Below, piece after piece: positions 11,488-23,498 of a stretch of 64,000 nt of DNA (positions within the stretch are counted from its first letter, which is position 1; every line of letters begins with the position of its first letter). The DNA is from Evernia prunastri (taxonomy: Eukaryota; Ascomycota; Lecanoromycetes; Lecanorales; Parmeliaceae). Where the stretch lies: assembly GCA_003184365.1 (NCBI GenBank), contig NKYR01000020.1, positions 254,116-318,115 of the forward strand, read 5' to 3'. The translations under genes and the position numbers were made by a program. The notes beneath the pieces are model-generated. The model was not told the origin of the DNA, did no database searches, and was given only the letters and a program-made list of their open reading frames with translations.

Positions 11488-12894
11488 CTAGCCCTTCACG
11501 TCAAGGACTACCCCGCCGCTCAGCTTATAGAGGATATATTCCTGCGCAGTGATGACCCTATCAGGATTTTCTTCAGAAACCCAAGGCTTGTGATCCGGGT
11601 TCCCAACCACAGTGCTAGGGATCGGCCTGAGCTCCGTTGCCGCCCCCGGGAAACAAAAATACACAATGCTGTACCGATCCTCCGTGCAGGTTTCAGGAAT
11701 CTTGACTCTGTGCACGGTGCTTTTCAAAAGACCGTTGGACCAATAGCTCAGCATGTCCCCCACGTTCAGAACGACCGGTGGACACGGATCTTGCTCCGTG
11801 CCCGGGGGGAAGACGGCCACGGGCGCCCAGGAGCCGTTCGGGGTCTCGATCTCGAGGCCGGATTGCCCCGCGTTCTGGAAGAGCAGAGTCATGCTGCCCC
11901 AGTCCGTGTGTTTGCCCGCCCGGATCTGGGAACGGTCTTTTGCTGGCAGGTCCGCGGGAAGTGCCGCGTACTGGACCGGGTCAATGTTGAATGTTAAGAC
12001 CTGGGGCTAAAGCCACTCACATAGCAAAGGCGGAGTATCCTGTTGGTCAAGCCTCTGGCAGGATCGTGACGGGTGTTCAGCCAATCCTGGCCATCGATTT
12101 GGTCGTCGATCTAAGAAGCCAGGTGAGACTGGCTCTGCACAGAGCTGCTTTCTTCAGGGAAGGCTAACTTTGAGAGCAATCGCAAAGAGTTTCAGAATCC
12201 TATCGCAGACTTGATGACACAGGTTCTGGAAATGTTGTATCTCCTTCTGTCGCAGAACCAACGATGGCGGCAACGGCTGCCTCGCTTGACCGTTCGGAAA
12301 TTCGCCAATGTTCATGGTCCTACGTCTCGTTAGCGCATGCACGTGTCTTTCCTGAACTGCCCAACTCTTTGAAATCGCGAGCCTAGGAATGGTGGTAAGC
12401 CGAGTACGCCAGTCATCGTCCTCCCAAAGACAAAGAGCGCAGCCTACCCACCTTCTGGACGCCAGGATCTAGCGCCTCGCCAAAAGGTCCGGACCATCCC
12501 AGCCCACCAATCTGCACATGGATCTCAGCAAAGTAGCCACACAAGAGGACTTTGATGCAACGACCCACATCAGCTCTCAGCGCACACGCCGCCTTCTCAT
12601 GTTCCGGACAGGCGTAGAACTGTCGCGACTGGGGGCAGAGTCAGTCAGCCTCCGATCTCAACCGCGATGTCGCAATCGAGATAGATGAGATAGAATGGGA
12701 ATGCCAATCGCTCATACTAGATCGAAAGCCTGCTCTATTTCCTCCGGCGAGATCCCCAGCCCCTGGATACTGAGGTACACAAAGCCCCATTTCGTCGCCG
12801 CCTGCAGTAATTTGTCCGCCGTTTGGGCGTCGACGTTTGAGATGTCGATGACGGGCAGGTGGACGTTCATGTCGTCGTCGTTCTCCAAAGACAT
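11488..12894 (-). CDS. 2-oxoglutarate/Fe(II)-dependent dioxygenase
   Basis: An isopenicillin-N-synthase-like oxygenase, using 2-oxoglutarate, O2 and Fe(II) on an unknown small substrate. Seven exons are read: 12894-12718, 12628-12569, 12511-12452, 12382-12366, 12319-12169, 12110-12021 and 11970-11488. All phases agree, giving about 345 residues. The N-terminal DIOX_N block has LPVIDIS and WGFVYL; GWSGPFGEALDPG and DFKETMNIGEF follow. The iron ligands are visible as HTD (H206, D208) and H272 in STVHRV. R284 and S286 (RYS) would hold the 2-oxoglutarate. Exon 4 is only 17 nt. No signal peptide, so cytosolic. It lies next to other oxidases, consistent with secondary metabolism or detoxification. 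Confidence 0.88.
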
Positions 12895-13657
12895 TTTGAA
12901 CCTACTCTTCTGCAACGATGTTATCTTGATGTAGATATTAGAAATACACACACGGACCGAAGTGAAATGAAGTAAGGTGGTAAGCAAGCGAACCGATGAT
13001 ATCCAAAGAACAATATGGACAGGCACACACACACAAAACCCCCCAGCTGCATCCCGAGCGCATGTAGACACCCAACTACCTAGCTGCCTAGGGCTGACAA
13101 AAGCCAACAAGGCGCAGACCCAATGGCCAAAGAGCGATAAACGGGCCTGCAGGAGAGAGAGGTTCGCTTTTTCCGATGCTTTCACGCCAGCGCCAGCTAG
13201 TGACGCACAGATTCCTTCGGCTCGGGCTACTGCGATCCCTTAACTACCCTTAGCTTAGAGTAGGCAACATGTGGTGACAGCTGCTGACGGTCATTCGTGC
13301 ATTGCATGGTGAGCAAGGCTGCAGCTAAGTAAGTGCCAGTGGCACAAAACCGTTATAGAGCTAGCCGGCGCCATGGGATGATAGGGCTAGGTACGCTTCA
13401 GAACATCCCGCTAGAGTACGTTGTCCCAGGGGGGCGAGTACGATTACTCGTGTCTTGGAAAGCTGATTACTGGCTCTATCTCTCTGCCTATCTAATCCTA
13501 GAATGGATATCGTCCTGACGATAAATCTCGGATTCAAACAGTACCAAATGAAGAAAGGTGCCCTTTGTTTTTACACCAACACCGACCATACTCACCGTTT
13601 GTACTTTACAACCACCATTCCGAATCCACCTAAAAAAACCCCCCATGGTCAACGCTA
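12895..13657. other. Intergenic stretch
   Basis: Promoter side of the dioxygenase and terminator side of the GMC oxidoreductase, both on the minus strand. No gene is supported. Confidence 0.45.
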
Positions 13658-15858
13658 TCATCTCCCCGTCATGATATCGTCCGCAATCTTCTCTGCGAGT
13701 GCATCTATTTTCATAGTTAGCCTGGACTACACAGATGTATTTCCTTCACATATGAACGCAGAATGAACTTACAAACAGTAGCTTGCGGATGACCGGGAGG
13801 AAGGAGCGGGAAGGCCGAAATGTCCACGACGCGGAGGCCTTCGGTGCCGAAGACCCGGGCGCGGGAGTCCAACACGGCCATTGTATCGTTTGCGGTACCC
13901 ATCTTGCCTATTTATACGATGTGTCAGCGTTGCTGGTGGACAATTTCGGAGACTACGATCGAACAAGGAGAAAGATACCACTCACAGGTCGCGGCGGCAT
14001 GGAAAATCGTAGTGGCAGACTGTCTGATTGACTCGAGTATCTGAGCATCACTCGAGACATTGAGGCCCGGATACACTTCACTAGTAACGATTGCGGATAA
14101 CACATCCGTGCCCATGAGCGCGCGTACACGTTTGAAAGCTGCCAGCGCGAGCTCCTGATCTGCAGGGTGCGTGAGCCAATTGGGGTTGATGACGGGCGGG
14201 TCCGCCGCATCGGCACTGGAAATCGTGACGTTTCCCCGGCTCAGCGGCGAGATGAGTCCGACCGTCGAGGAGGCGTACATGAATGGCGTGTTCGGGGCGC
14301 CAGTGGCGTAGTTTTCGTGGTCGCCGCCATAACCGTCCAAGAACAGATACTCGAGCTCTGGCCAGTCTGGAGGGAAGGTTGCGAGCGCGGCGCGAGTCGC
14401 GTTGGTGAGGGCGTTGCGCTGGGGGGATGGGTACTTCTCCCAGCCTAACAAGTCGCCGCCCCCGTTGCCGAGCATGCCTGTGCCGTTAGCGAGGTATTGC
14501 TCTGTGGCGATGGCGCGGAAGGCAGCGTTGCCGAGGGCGGAGTGTGTGGTCACGTCGACTTGATAGGTAGGGCCGAATAGGACGTGATCCCACATGTTCT
14601 GGCCTACTCCCTCCAATGCTGAAACAACGGGTATGTTGTATTGTTGCAGTGTATTGGCCGGTCCAACGCCAGACACCATCAATATCTGAGGCGATTGGAA
14701 CTACATGCATGATAGCCGTTAGTGAGGATTTTTTCCGAGGCTCTTGTGTCACTTACTACTCCAGCGGACATTATGACCTCTTGCGTTGCAGACAGCGTGT
14801 ACTCTAAGCCCGCAGTATTGACCTGTACACCGGATGCTCTTTTTCCATCGAAGATTATCCTCTTCGCCAGAGTGCTCTTGTACACTTGGAGCGTGGTGTT
14901 GTCCAGAGCTACGCGCAGGAAGGATGACTCTGAAGAGCTTCGAGTCTGATCCCGGGGATCTATTGTATTCATGGTATACTGCACGCCGAGCAGGGCGCCA
15001 CTCACAAAGTCTACGACATCCCCGACTCCGAGCTTGTTAAGGCCAGCCTTTGCAAGCGAGGAGAATGGGTTCGCCCAAACTGGGATGGAAACTTGTAGAG
15101 GAGACCCGTCAGAGCTGAATGCGTCTGGACTAAAGCTAACGGAAGCATTCAACGCTCGAATTTCGTTATCCGGAGGCGTGAAATGAACGCTTTTCTTGAA
15201 ATATGGAAGGAAATCATTGAATTGGTATGTGTCGTCTCCAACTTGTGAAGCCCACCTTGCATATGAATCATTGGTTCCTCTCTGGTAGGTCATGTAATTG
15301 CGTGCGGAGCTGTGATTCCTCTTGAGTTAGCACAATTTCCGGGAAAGAAGAATCAAGGAAAATTGGGTTGACACTTGCCTTCCGCCGAGACATTTCCCTC
15401 TCGCGTAGTGCAACTTCCGACCATCCAAGCCCTAGACATTGATTAGCAGCTTCCCTGCTTCTTGCGCAAGTCTAGATATAACTCACAGCTTGGGGGGTAG
15501 TCACAAAACCCCAATCGATCAAGGGATTGGAATCGGTCGGGCTAGCGCCTGAGTCAAAGGTGGCGAACGCAGGTATTACACTGAGGTTTCCATTGTCAAC
15601 CTCATAGAAGCCCCCGGCTTCAATCACCGCCACGGAGTTGGAGGCATTCTGGGCGAGCCGCGTGGCCACAACAAGACCCGCAGTACCTGCACCGACAATC
15701 ACGTGGGTAAAGGTCGCGTTCCGCCCAGGTACACCGAACGAGGAGCCCAAGAGGTTGAGGTCACCGCCCAAGGTCGCTTGTGGCCTGCCGCCAGCGATGG
15801 CGACAATGATGGAGGGCAGCGCGAGGAGTAAGGCGTAGAGGAACAATATGCGAGACAT
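13658..15858 (-). CDS. Secreted GMC-family FAD oxidoreductase
   Basis: A glucose-methanol-choline oxidoreductase, nearest in style to aryl-alcohol oxidases and the patulin-synthase group; it would oxidise an alcohol while reducing O2 or another acceptor. Six exons: 15858-15487, 15431-15379, 15309-14757, 14700-13986, 13907-13773, 13704-13658, about 624 residues. There is a hydrophobic signal peptide. The Rossmann motif GAGTAG is at residues 56-61, followed by VAVIEAGG. GGSSARNYM, SGVGPANTL and GVGQNMWDH are further hallmarks. The active-site region has HAAATCKMG and HPQATVYALAEKIA. Several N-x-S/T sites fit secretion. The second intron uses a GC donor (GCAAGT). A start 12 nt upstream (15870) is also open. 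The substrate cannot be told from sequence. Confidence 0.9.
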
Positions 15859-15870
15859 CTTAGCGTCCAA

Positions 15871-17459
15871 CGGAACGGGATGCGATAAAAGATCTTTGAC
15901 GGAATGTCGAAAATACTACAACGGGATGTCTGGCCGTTAAATGGCGAAGAACATTCCATACGAATGGTGCCTGGAGATGGATACTCTAGAAGCGGCACTC
16001 ATCCAGGAGTGGCTGATGGTTCGTTTAACATGTTTCCACCCGGCCGCAATTGTTTCTTAAAATTGCCATGCTCTGAATAGACATGTCCAGGCAACACGGC
16101 ACTGCCCCTCGAGCGCAGCACACTCGAGGCGCAAATGAGGTATGCCATCGATAGGGGATGTCATCTCAGGAGCCGCAGCGAGACAAGCACTGAAAGCCAA
16201 ACCCTGACCAGGAGTCATCGAGGTTAAGTCAGATGGCAGTGGCTTCCTCTCATTGGAAGATTGGCAACGGTGACCCTAAGACGGTCTGGGTATGTATTCT
16301 TTTTGGGTATCATAGGCGGATGCTGTCGGCACTGCTTTCGTAATTGGTGTTTGGACACCAGTTGAGCAACGTTTGAGTGTGTGAGCTAGGATCCAGGGGT
16401 CTAGCAATCAGCATACGCCTGTTTGATGCCTTGAGCTAGGTTACTTGTTATTTAGTATTCATCGGTGCTGGATGAGCAGAGTCCTGAAGGAGCGAAGAAG
16501 CTGACAAGCTGAATTTTGACGTCCGATAGTCCCCGCCGCTACCGGAGTGTACTTAGAAATTAGTTTACTTTACCTTGGCAAGTACCTAAGGTAGGCAGTT
16601 ACCTTAAGGTTTCATCTAAAGTTTAAGGACCTTACCTAGTTTACCTTGCCTTCGCTTAGAATAACTTTGTCACGTGTTGCCATCTGCCATCTGCCATCTT
16701 TCATCTTTCATCTTTCATCTTTCATCTTCCATCTTTCATTATATCCCATAGTACACATACCTACCAAACTCTTACTTGTCATCAACCGTATTATTATCCT
16801 TATCGTCGTTAGAACCAATCATCAATGGCGGATAAAGGTATAGCTGAACACCACATTCTCATGATAAGGCTAATTGAGGCGTCAGCAGTCAGCACGTAGG
16901 ATGCAGGATTCAGGATTCATGCATGGATAGTTCAAAACACGCCGAGTCTCCAAAATGACTTATACCTACCTAGCTCTCCACATTTCCCATCCAGTCGGTG
17001 CTCTCCACCTCTACCACACCCGCACCATGCACACTCAGCCGTACAAGCTGACCCTCCCTCCCAGAGTAAGATCAAAGGATTCTGCACCTTTATCCAACAC
17101 CTTAAATCAGTCTCAATTGTGGATCCATGTTCTCCCTTTTAATAGGCAGGAGATGCATCGGAATGAATAACGGCTAAAGCATCGAGATTCGCTTGTTCGC
17201 GGAGCGTCCATTATCTCCCTAAGACCTTGCATTAGCGCGTGAGATCTTACTTATCCAATGCAACCCCATGACGCTGCATAAGCCAGCCAAGTGCCATGCT
17301 TGAACCCTCGCCCATTACTTTGAATCTTTGTTACAGGTGGCACAGCATGTTTGCGAAGGATTTAGATCTCACATCTATAGCTACCTATGTCTTCCTCATC
17401 TGTTCCCAGTCGTTTGACGTGTGCTTCTTCAACCTCGAGCACCTCCCACCTCTACAACA
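15871..17459. other. Long intergenic region with simple repeats
   Basis: No gene is supported over about 1.6 kb. It contains a cluster of ACCTTA/TAAGGT words (16555-16650) and a TCATCTT-type microsatellite (about 16680-16738). It should include the promoters of the GMC gene (minus) and the rhodopsin-like gene (plus). Confidence 0.5.
16677..16738. repeat. Microsatellite, (CATCTTT)n-type
   Basis: Two copies of CATCTGC are followed by about six near-perfect copies of the 7-mer CATCTTT, with one CATCTTC variant. Confidence 0.85.
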
Positions 17460-19009
17460 ATGTCTTATGGAGGCGACAACCGTGGACCGCTGCTAAATGT
17501 GATTGACTGGGTTTTCAACTCGGTGGCACTCGGTATGCTTTGTACTTCCGACATCGACCAAATATTCGTATCGATGCGATATCGCTTCCCTCAAATTTGC
17601 TAATCATTTCAACAGTCACTGTGATTCTTAGACTTGTTTCACACGTCATAATCGCAAGATCTAAGAACATAGATGATGGATTCATCACACTCGCCATGGT
17701 AAGACGCCTCCGCTCAAAACTTGATGATGGTATTTCAGCACTGACTGCGTGACGGTTTTGAAGCTCGTCAACATTATTAGAGCTATACTTATCTCCATCA
17801 ATGTATCGTACGGATATGGAAAACATATCGAGACTTTCACATACGGTCAAGCTGTCCGCATCGGTCGCCTGGCCAAGATTGTACAAGCCATCGGCGTTTG
17901 GACCTTTGCTTTGCCAAAACTCGCCGTGGTGGCTTTGCTTGTACAGCTCTTCGCTACATCCAGGCGCACCACCATCATTCTCTACTCATCGACCGGTCTT
18001 TTGCTTGTCATCTCTTTCATTCTTACCATCTTAACATTCCAACAATGCCATCCGATCGCGGCCAACTGGAACCCTGCACTACTGGAAACGGTGGTGGGTG
18101 CTCATTGCTGGGATCCTAACCTCTTTGTGAACATCGGTTATCTGGCATGTGAGGAAGAGTTCCGTCTCCTGAGCATTGAACTGCTGCTTACTTCAATGTT
18201 AGGTTACTCGATCGTCCTCGATTTTGCTTACGCTCTTTACCCCATCTTCTGTGTATCGAAGCTGCAGATGTCGTTCGAAAGAAAGGTCGTCGTCTCCCTG
18301 TCCTTGAGTCTCGGCGTAATGTAGGTCTCTACCGCTCTGCCTTTTGTGACCAAGCCGACAAACGCTGACTACATCTCTTCCCTCCGCAGTGCGGGTGCCA
18401 CCACAATATACAAGATGACTCTGATCAAGGAGATCGCAGATAATCAGGACCCAACTTGTAAGCCATATCCACACAGCTTATTCATAAGAACGTCAATAAC
18501 GTAGAATGATAGGGTCAACGACGCCACTCGAGGTTTGGAATGCGTGCGTATTCACCGTCTCCTGAGCTCCTACTACCCCACGCATCTACATTGAATGAAC
18601 CAGCAATAACAGAGATATCCCCCTTAGCGTCGAAGGCAGTACTCTCATCATGGCAGCATCCGTACCCCTAACCCGGCCCGTCCTACGCCTCATGCACGAA
18701 GGCTTTCTCTCACTACCCTCGCGCTTCAGCGACATCGCCAGCAAGGCCACCAGCCGCCGAGGGGGAGGAAGTTCCACCAGAAGCAAGCGAAGTTGGACCG
18801 ACGAAAGCGACTGCAATGAGGGCCAGACGAACCGGAACAAATACGAGGTGCACGCCATCCACTATGGCGCACGCAGTCACTTCTCGAATCAACATGTGCT
18901 GCCGTCCAAGCCGCACGCCGAGGGCGACGAGTTTGTTTTGCTGGAAAGCCAGGGCAGCAGCAGGGCGTCTCAACACGCGGGCACGTTTCCGGGGGAAGTT
19001 TTCCCTTGA
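17460..19009 (+). CDS. Rhodopsin-like (PTH11-type) integral membrane protein
   Basis: A plasma-membrane protein of the large fungal 'rhodopsin domain' family related to PTH11 receptors. Six exons, 17460-17532, 17616-17698, 17764-18320, 18390-18457, 18513-18543 and 18613-19009, give about 402 residues. Seven hydrophobic helices follow the family pattern: VTVILRLVSHV, a YGYGKHI loop, the GVWTFALPKLAVVALL helix, the Cys-containing loop FQQCHPI…CWDP, the DFAYALYPIF helix, VVVSLSLSLGV and STLIMAASVPLTRPV. A long hydrophilic Ser/Arg-rich tail follows, as usual for these proteins. Exon 5 is only 31 nt. Ligand and signalling partner are unknown. The second intron ends in GAAG and is the least certain junction, but it alone restores the frame. 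Confidence 0.8.
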
Positions 19010-20320
19010 GAGGGGAAGTATACGAGGATTGAAGGGGAAGTCGAGGTGTAAATCACTCTGGCTCCCTTAGGATCTAAAGCGGTTTGATATTGAGGGAGTC
19101 GAAAGGAAGTCAAAGGACAAGAGGCACAGAGTCCAGTAGCTAAAATTTAGATGGTTATGCTTCCATTCCGGCCGCAGTCTCTAAGAAGAAAGCCCTTCCG
19201 TGTTGTCCCTAAACGATAACCCTATTGTCCTGTGCGCAGAACAGCAAGGCGCTTCTGTTCGCCTACCGTACATTCGCAACACCCAACAGCCGCTTATAAA
19301 GATTTCCGCACCTTCAACTCCTTAGCTCCTCCTCGCTCCCATTGGAAAATCCGACAAAGAAACAAACACCATCCCCACCGCGCTAAAACGAAAACGGAAA
19401 ACAGCGCCCGGGCCGATCGAAGGAAGGAAGGATGCCGAAGCCAAGCCTCAGCGTCAGCCCTAACCCACACCCGCCCGAATCAGACCAGCGTGCGGTTGTA
19501 CTAGTAGTACTTGAAAGAAAGTTTCCGACCTCAGCTCCGAGGCTGGTGTGGGAAGGAAAGGAATGCTAGAAAACGAGACTAGGTACTGCCTACTCCACAG
19601 ATGCAGATGATATGAAAGGCTGATGGGGAAACATTGTGGGATTACTTTACATAGGGACCGTCTGTCTCTTCTATTATTGGCGATTTGGGAGAACGGAGTA
19701 GGTAGACCGTAGGAGGGGCGCCGTTCGGGGAGTATATATAACATGCGTTACCTCACTTTCGGGGCACGACAGATTATTTATGCGGATGCGGCCATGCCGG
19801 CGCGACGGTGGAGTATATTTTGCGATGCCGAGCACTGAGGTTTAGAGGGAACTTTGAAAGGCAGGGTAGATCGGGGATGGTGGATGCGTGGACGCATGGA
19901 CGTATATGAAACTTTCTGGCCGAGGCCCGCCAAGGCTCTGCTGCCTGCCAGGCTGCATGCAATTGTGCCTCATTCTTGCTGATGGAACCAGCCAATCAAT
20001 GGCCTGCATTACCATGTGTCAACTGGACTGCCCTGTGTTTTTTTGACTGCTGCAGTAGCGAATATCACACTAGTGCAGTCTCCAGCATGGGGCTTCACTG
20101 CGTAAAAGCAGCCTTTACTCTCTTTCCTACATTACACACAATTCTTCTTACTTATTACATAGCATGCACGACTAAGACCTTGAGAACATCATTATTTCCC
20201 AACTTACTCGCTGTAGTCCAAGGTCCGACCAGCCCTTCACTACCAATTCTTCCATCTAGGTTATCCTCCTGGGTCTCTGTATTACGAGACACCCTACCCA
20301 ATCCCCGTTAAGTCGCCAAC
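19010..20320. other. Intergenic region
   Basis: No gene is supported in about 1.3 kb. Frames of 70-110 codons on both strands have no motif. It contains the promoter of the FAD oxidase. Confidence 0.45.
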
Positions 20321-21953
20321 ATGTCTGGTCTCCCGCCGCTAGCTTCGCTCAAACAAAACCTGTCGCCCAATGTTGAGATGCTAATCGATCCCTCAGACGC
20401 CGCGTTCCAAGAAAGTCTGCAGCGCTGGTCTGATATCGGCAAGCAAACCCCCGCCGCCATCGTCCTTCCCACCTCCGAAGAAGAAATCCAGAAAATCGTA
20501 ATGCTTTCCCCCCGTAGTGTTGAGAAATGTTTAGTCCTTGATGATCTGACTCCCGATTCAGGTGCAATGGGCTGTCCATACCTCAACGCCGTTCGTGACG
20601 AAGAGTGGTGGGCATAGCGAATGGTCCACTATTGATAGTCACGGTATCATCATCGATCTCAGTCGATACTCCGCGATTAGCGTGGACGCCGCGTCTCACA
20701 CAGCAGCACTAAGGGGCAGCGTCTTACAAAAAGAAGTAGCCGTCCATCTTGCTGAGGCAGGAGTATTTACAGGTACGTCGCTAGACTCTCTGCATCCTTA
20801 TGTCTCTAAGCAATAAACAAACCTTGTCATCGAGGGCCAATGTTCAGTTCGAAAATACTGACTTGCTCGCAACAGCTCTGGGAAATGGCAACACTGTCGG
20901 TGCCATTCCCTATTTCCTCAATGGCGGAGTCCCGGTCTCAGTATCCATCACTGGCTTTGGATCCGATCAGATCGTCTCAGCACGTCTGATAACGGCGAAA
21001 GGAGACCTCATCGAAGTGACAGAGGAGACGCACCCGGATCTTTTATGGGCCATTCGTGGCGCAGGTCAGTTCTTCGGCCTCATCACACAGCTCGTCGTGA
21101 AAACGTATCCATTATCACTCCTGGGGAACGACAAAGGCCTCATTTGGATGGGCTCATTTGTATTTCCTACCGACCGTGCCAAGGAGGTATGCTCGGCCAT
21201 GAAGGTAGTGATGGACGACGAGCGCTATGGGACTTCCGGCCTGATGATGGTCACGGCTCCGCCACCAACACGGAAGCCGACTCTCATCATATCAGCCAGA
21301 CTTACCGGTGATCCAAAAGATGCAGACAAGGCGTATAAAAGTCTGTACGACCTCAAGCCGATTGTTGCCAACGGGGGCGAGGTACCATTACAGAACACCA
21401 GCGACGCTCGGGCGGCAATTGGTGCCAAGGGCGACTTCAAGCAATTTGGCATTGCGGGTCTCCCAGGCTTCGAAGTGGCCTCCTTTCTGAAAACCATTGA
21501 GCTGTATAAGGAAATGGTAGCCGAATGCCCCGATGCAACCAACACCGCGTTCAACTTCCAGTGGGACTCGAGGGCTGTGAGGTCCCCTGAATTCGACTCC
21601 GCAATGGGACATCACCACGTCCGCTTCTGGCAGTACGTCCTCCATTTACAAAACTCCAAACCAATTTTGGATGACGTTTCCCCCCCTGAGCTGACATGAG
21701 ATAACGCGTTAGGAATAACCTCATATGGCATACCGATGCTGCGAGTCGGGCCAAGGTGGACGAATACAACAACAGAACCATCGCCGTCATGCGCACTCGG
21801 CAGGATGAGGCGGACTGGGTGGATTACCAGAACAGCACGAGGGCGGGGCCTCTTCATCATCGATTCAGAGGCACGGAGAGACTTGCGCGGTTGAAGGAGT
21901 TGAAGAAAGCGTGGGATCCTGAGGGCGTTTTCACCACTCAGCTGCTGGAATAG
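20321..21953 (+). CDS. FAD-linked oxidase, berberine-bridge/PCMH type
   Basis: A VAO-superfamily flavoenzyme that oxidises a small organic substrate with O2. Four exons, 20321-20497, 20562-20772, 20876-21632 and 21713-21953, give about 461 residues. The PCMH FAD domain has PTSEEEIQKIVQWA, then KSGGHS with His77 at the usual site of 8-alpha-histidyl FAD linkage, and LRGSVLQKEV. A substrate domain follows (GDLIEVTEETHPDLLWAIRG, GQFFGLITQLVVKTYP). The BBE tail is present (WDPEGVF near the end). The cysteine that makes a second FAD bond in bicovalent enzymes is not seen; the corresponding loop reads GNGNTVGAIPYFLNGG. No signal peptide is evident, so an intracellular site is likely. Substrate unknown; the neighbours suggest accessory metabolism. 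Confidence 0.88.
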
Positions 21954-23498
21954 GGTACTTGAGATAGTTGTGTACTTGGGTTTCCAGGGGGGTAAATATC
22001 TGAATCATGCCCCTCGAGATATAATCCGGTAATCTGTCCACCTGCTGAGGTGTTACTCCCTTCTCACCACTCCCCTCCAAAGAACAGCAATCGCCAAAGC
22101 GACAGTAGAGCCCAATGCGAAAAAAGCTCCACAGTCCCCCAATAGCAGTAGCTCAGAAACAGCTCAGAGAAATCACCCAGAAACAAAAGAAAGAGACAAA
22201 ATCATCAAATCCCGAATGAAGCAAGACAAAATCGAGGCTAACGCGCGCTCTTCAGCATCATCCTCATCGTCACTATCCGCCACAGTGGGCCGGTCGCATG
22301 GCGGAGCGTTTTCGCGCTTTGGCATAGCCAACCTCCTGTGATATCGCACAGCATGGTAATACCGCGTATTGGGAGATGAACTCGTGTGCAGGGACGCGCT
22401 GACTGGGAGATTCGTGTCTTGATGGGAGCTTTATTTAATACAGGCTTCCCACCAGTATTAGGCTCTTCATTCGATTCCATCTTTTTCAGACGAATAGCAT
22501 TCTTCCGTCCCATCGCATTCCGATCCCTTCCACTGCTTCGGTCAAGATCTACTACACCGCACACACTCCTCCACTAGCCTTTAGAGTACAACACCTCACC
22601 ACCCCGAAACAACCTCCTATCGCCAGCATAATCATCACGCGCAACTTCTGAGGTCGTCCCCCGCACTCTCAAATTCGCCGAAGCCCTTCAAAGAAGACCC
22701 GTCGTGCGAGACCTCATATGCAATCAAGGATTCTTGTCGGTTAAGAAAGGGGCTGTCTTCCCTCGTGATGCTATCAAGGACGCTGATAAAGCTCCACCCG
22801 AGGGAAGAAAGACCGTTTTGGGCTCCAAAAACCGCCCATTATTAGCTCGCATGGCCGATAATTGTTTTAGACCACGTCTGGTAAGGCGTCCACAGAGGGA
22901 TAGTCACGAATTGCATTCGGCTAGGCTCTCCATCCAGGCAATCAAATTAGCCCGTATCAGTCCCAACGAGGACGAAATCACACGCCTGCACCCGCATTTT
23001 CCGGTCCAATTAGTGCTAGTGCTAACCATTCTCGAGGTGTTTCTTTGCATTGGGGGGAGGGGGGCCCCTCAGGTATAGCCCCGGTGTTGAGATCCTGCGA
23101 CAACATTCACACGATTCCAGCTGTTTTGGTAACTCTACAGAATTTTGACAGAATCATCAGAACTGATAATCTCTGCTAGACATTTCTCATCTGCATACTA
23201 TTATTACACAGACACAGACACCTACATCTTATGGGCAATATTCTATGTAGACCCAGACATATACAGTCAGAGACACCTAGCTGCATCTACAAGCTGCCCC
23301 AGCCGGTGGAAAAGAATCACCGTAGAATCAGATGTTTACCCGATTTCCAGGACTTGTGTGAGACATCTAAAGCCGATGCACCACATCAAGGGGGCTGACC
23401 CAGAGCCTCGGGTCAACCCCACTGTCTAGCACCCCGCCCTTACTTACACACTTCGAGTGCGCCAGCTTAATCGCACGAACAGCAACTTCCTGAAAACA
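21954..23498. other. Intergenic region
   Basis: No gene is supported. A 124-codon plus frame at 22704-23078 lacks domain features, and short minus frames overlap it. Confidence 0.45.

Noticed and set aside
22704..23078. 124-codon plus ORF
   Set aside because: Composition looks random, no recognised family, and no splice partner.
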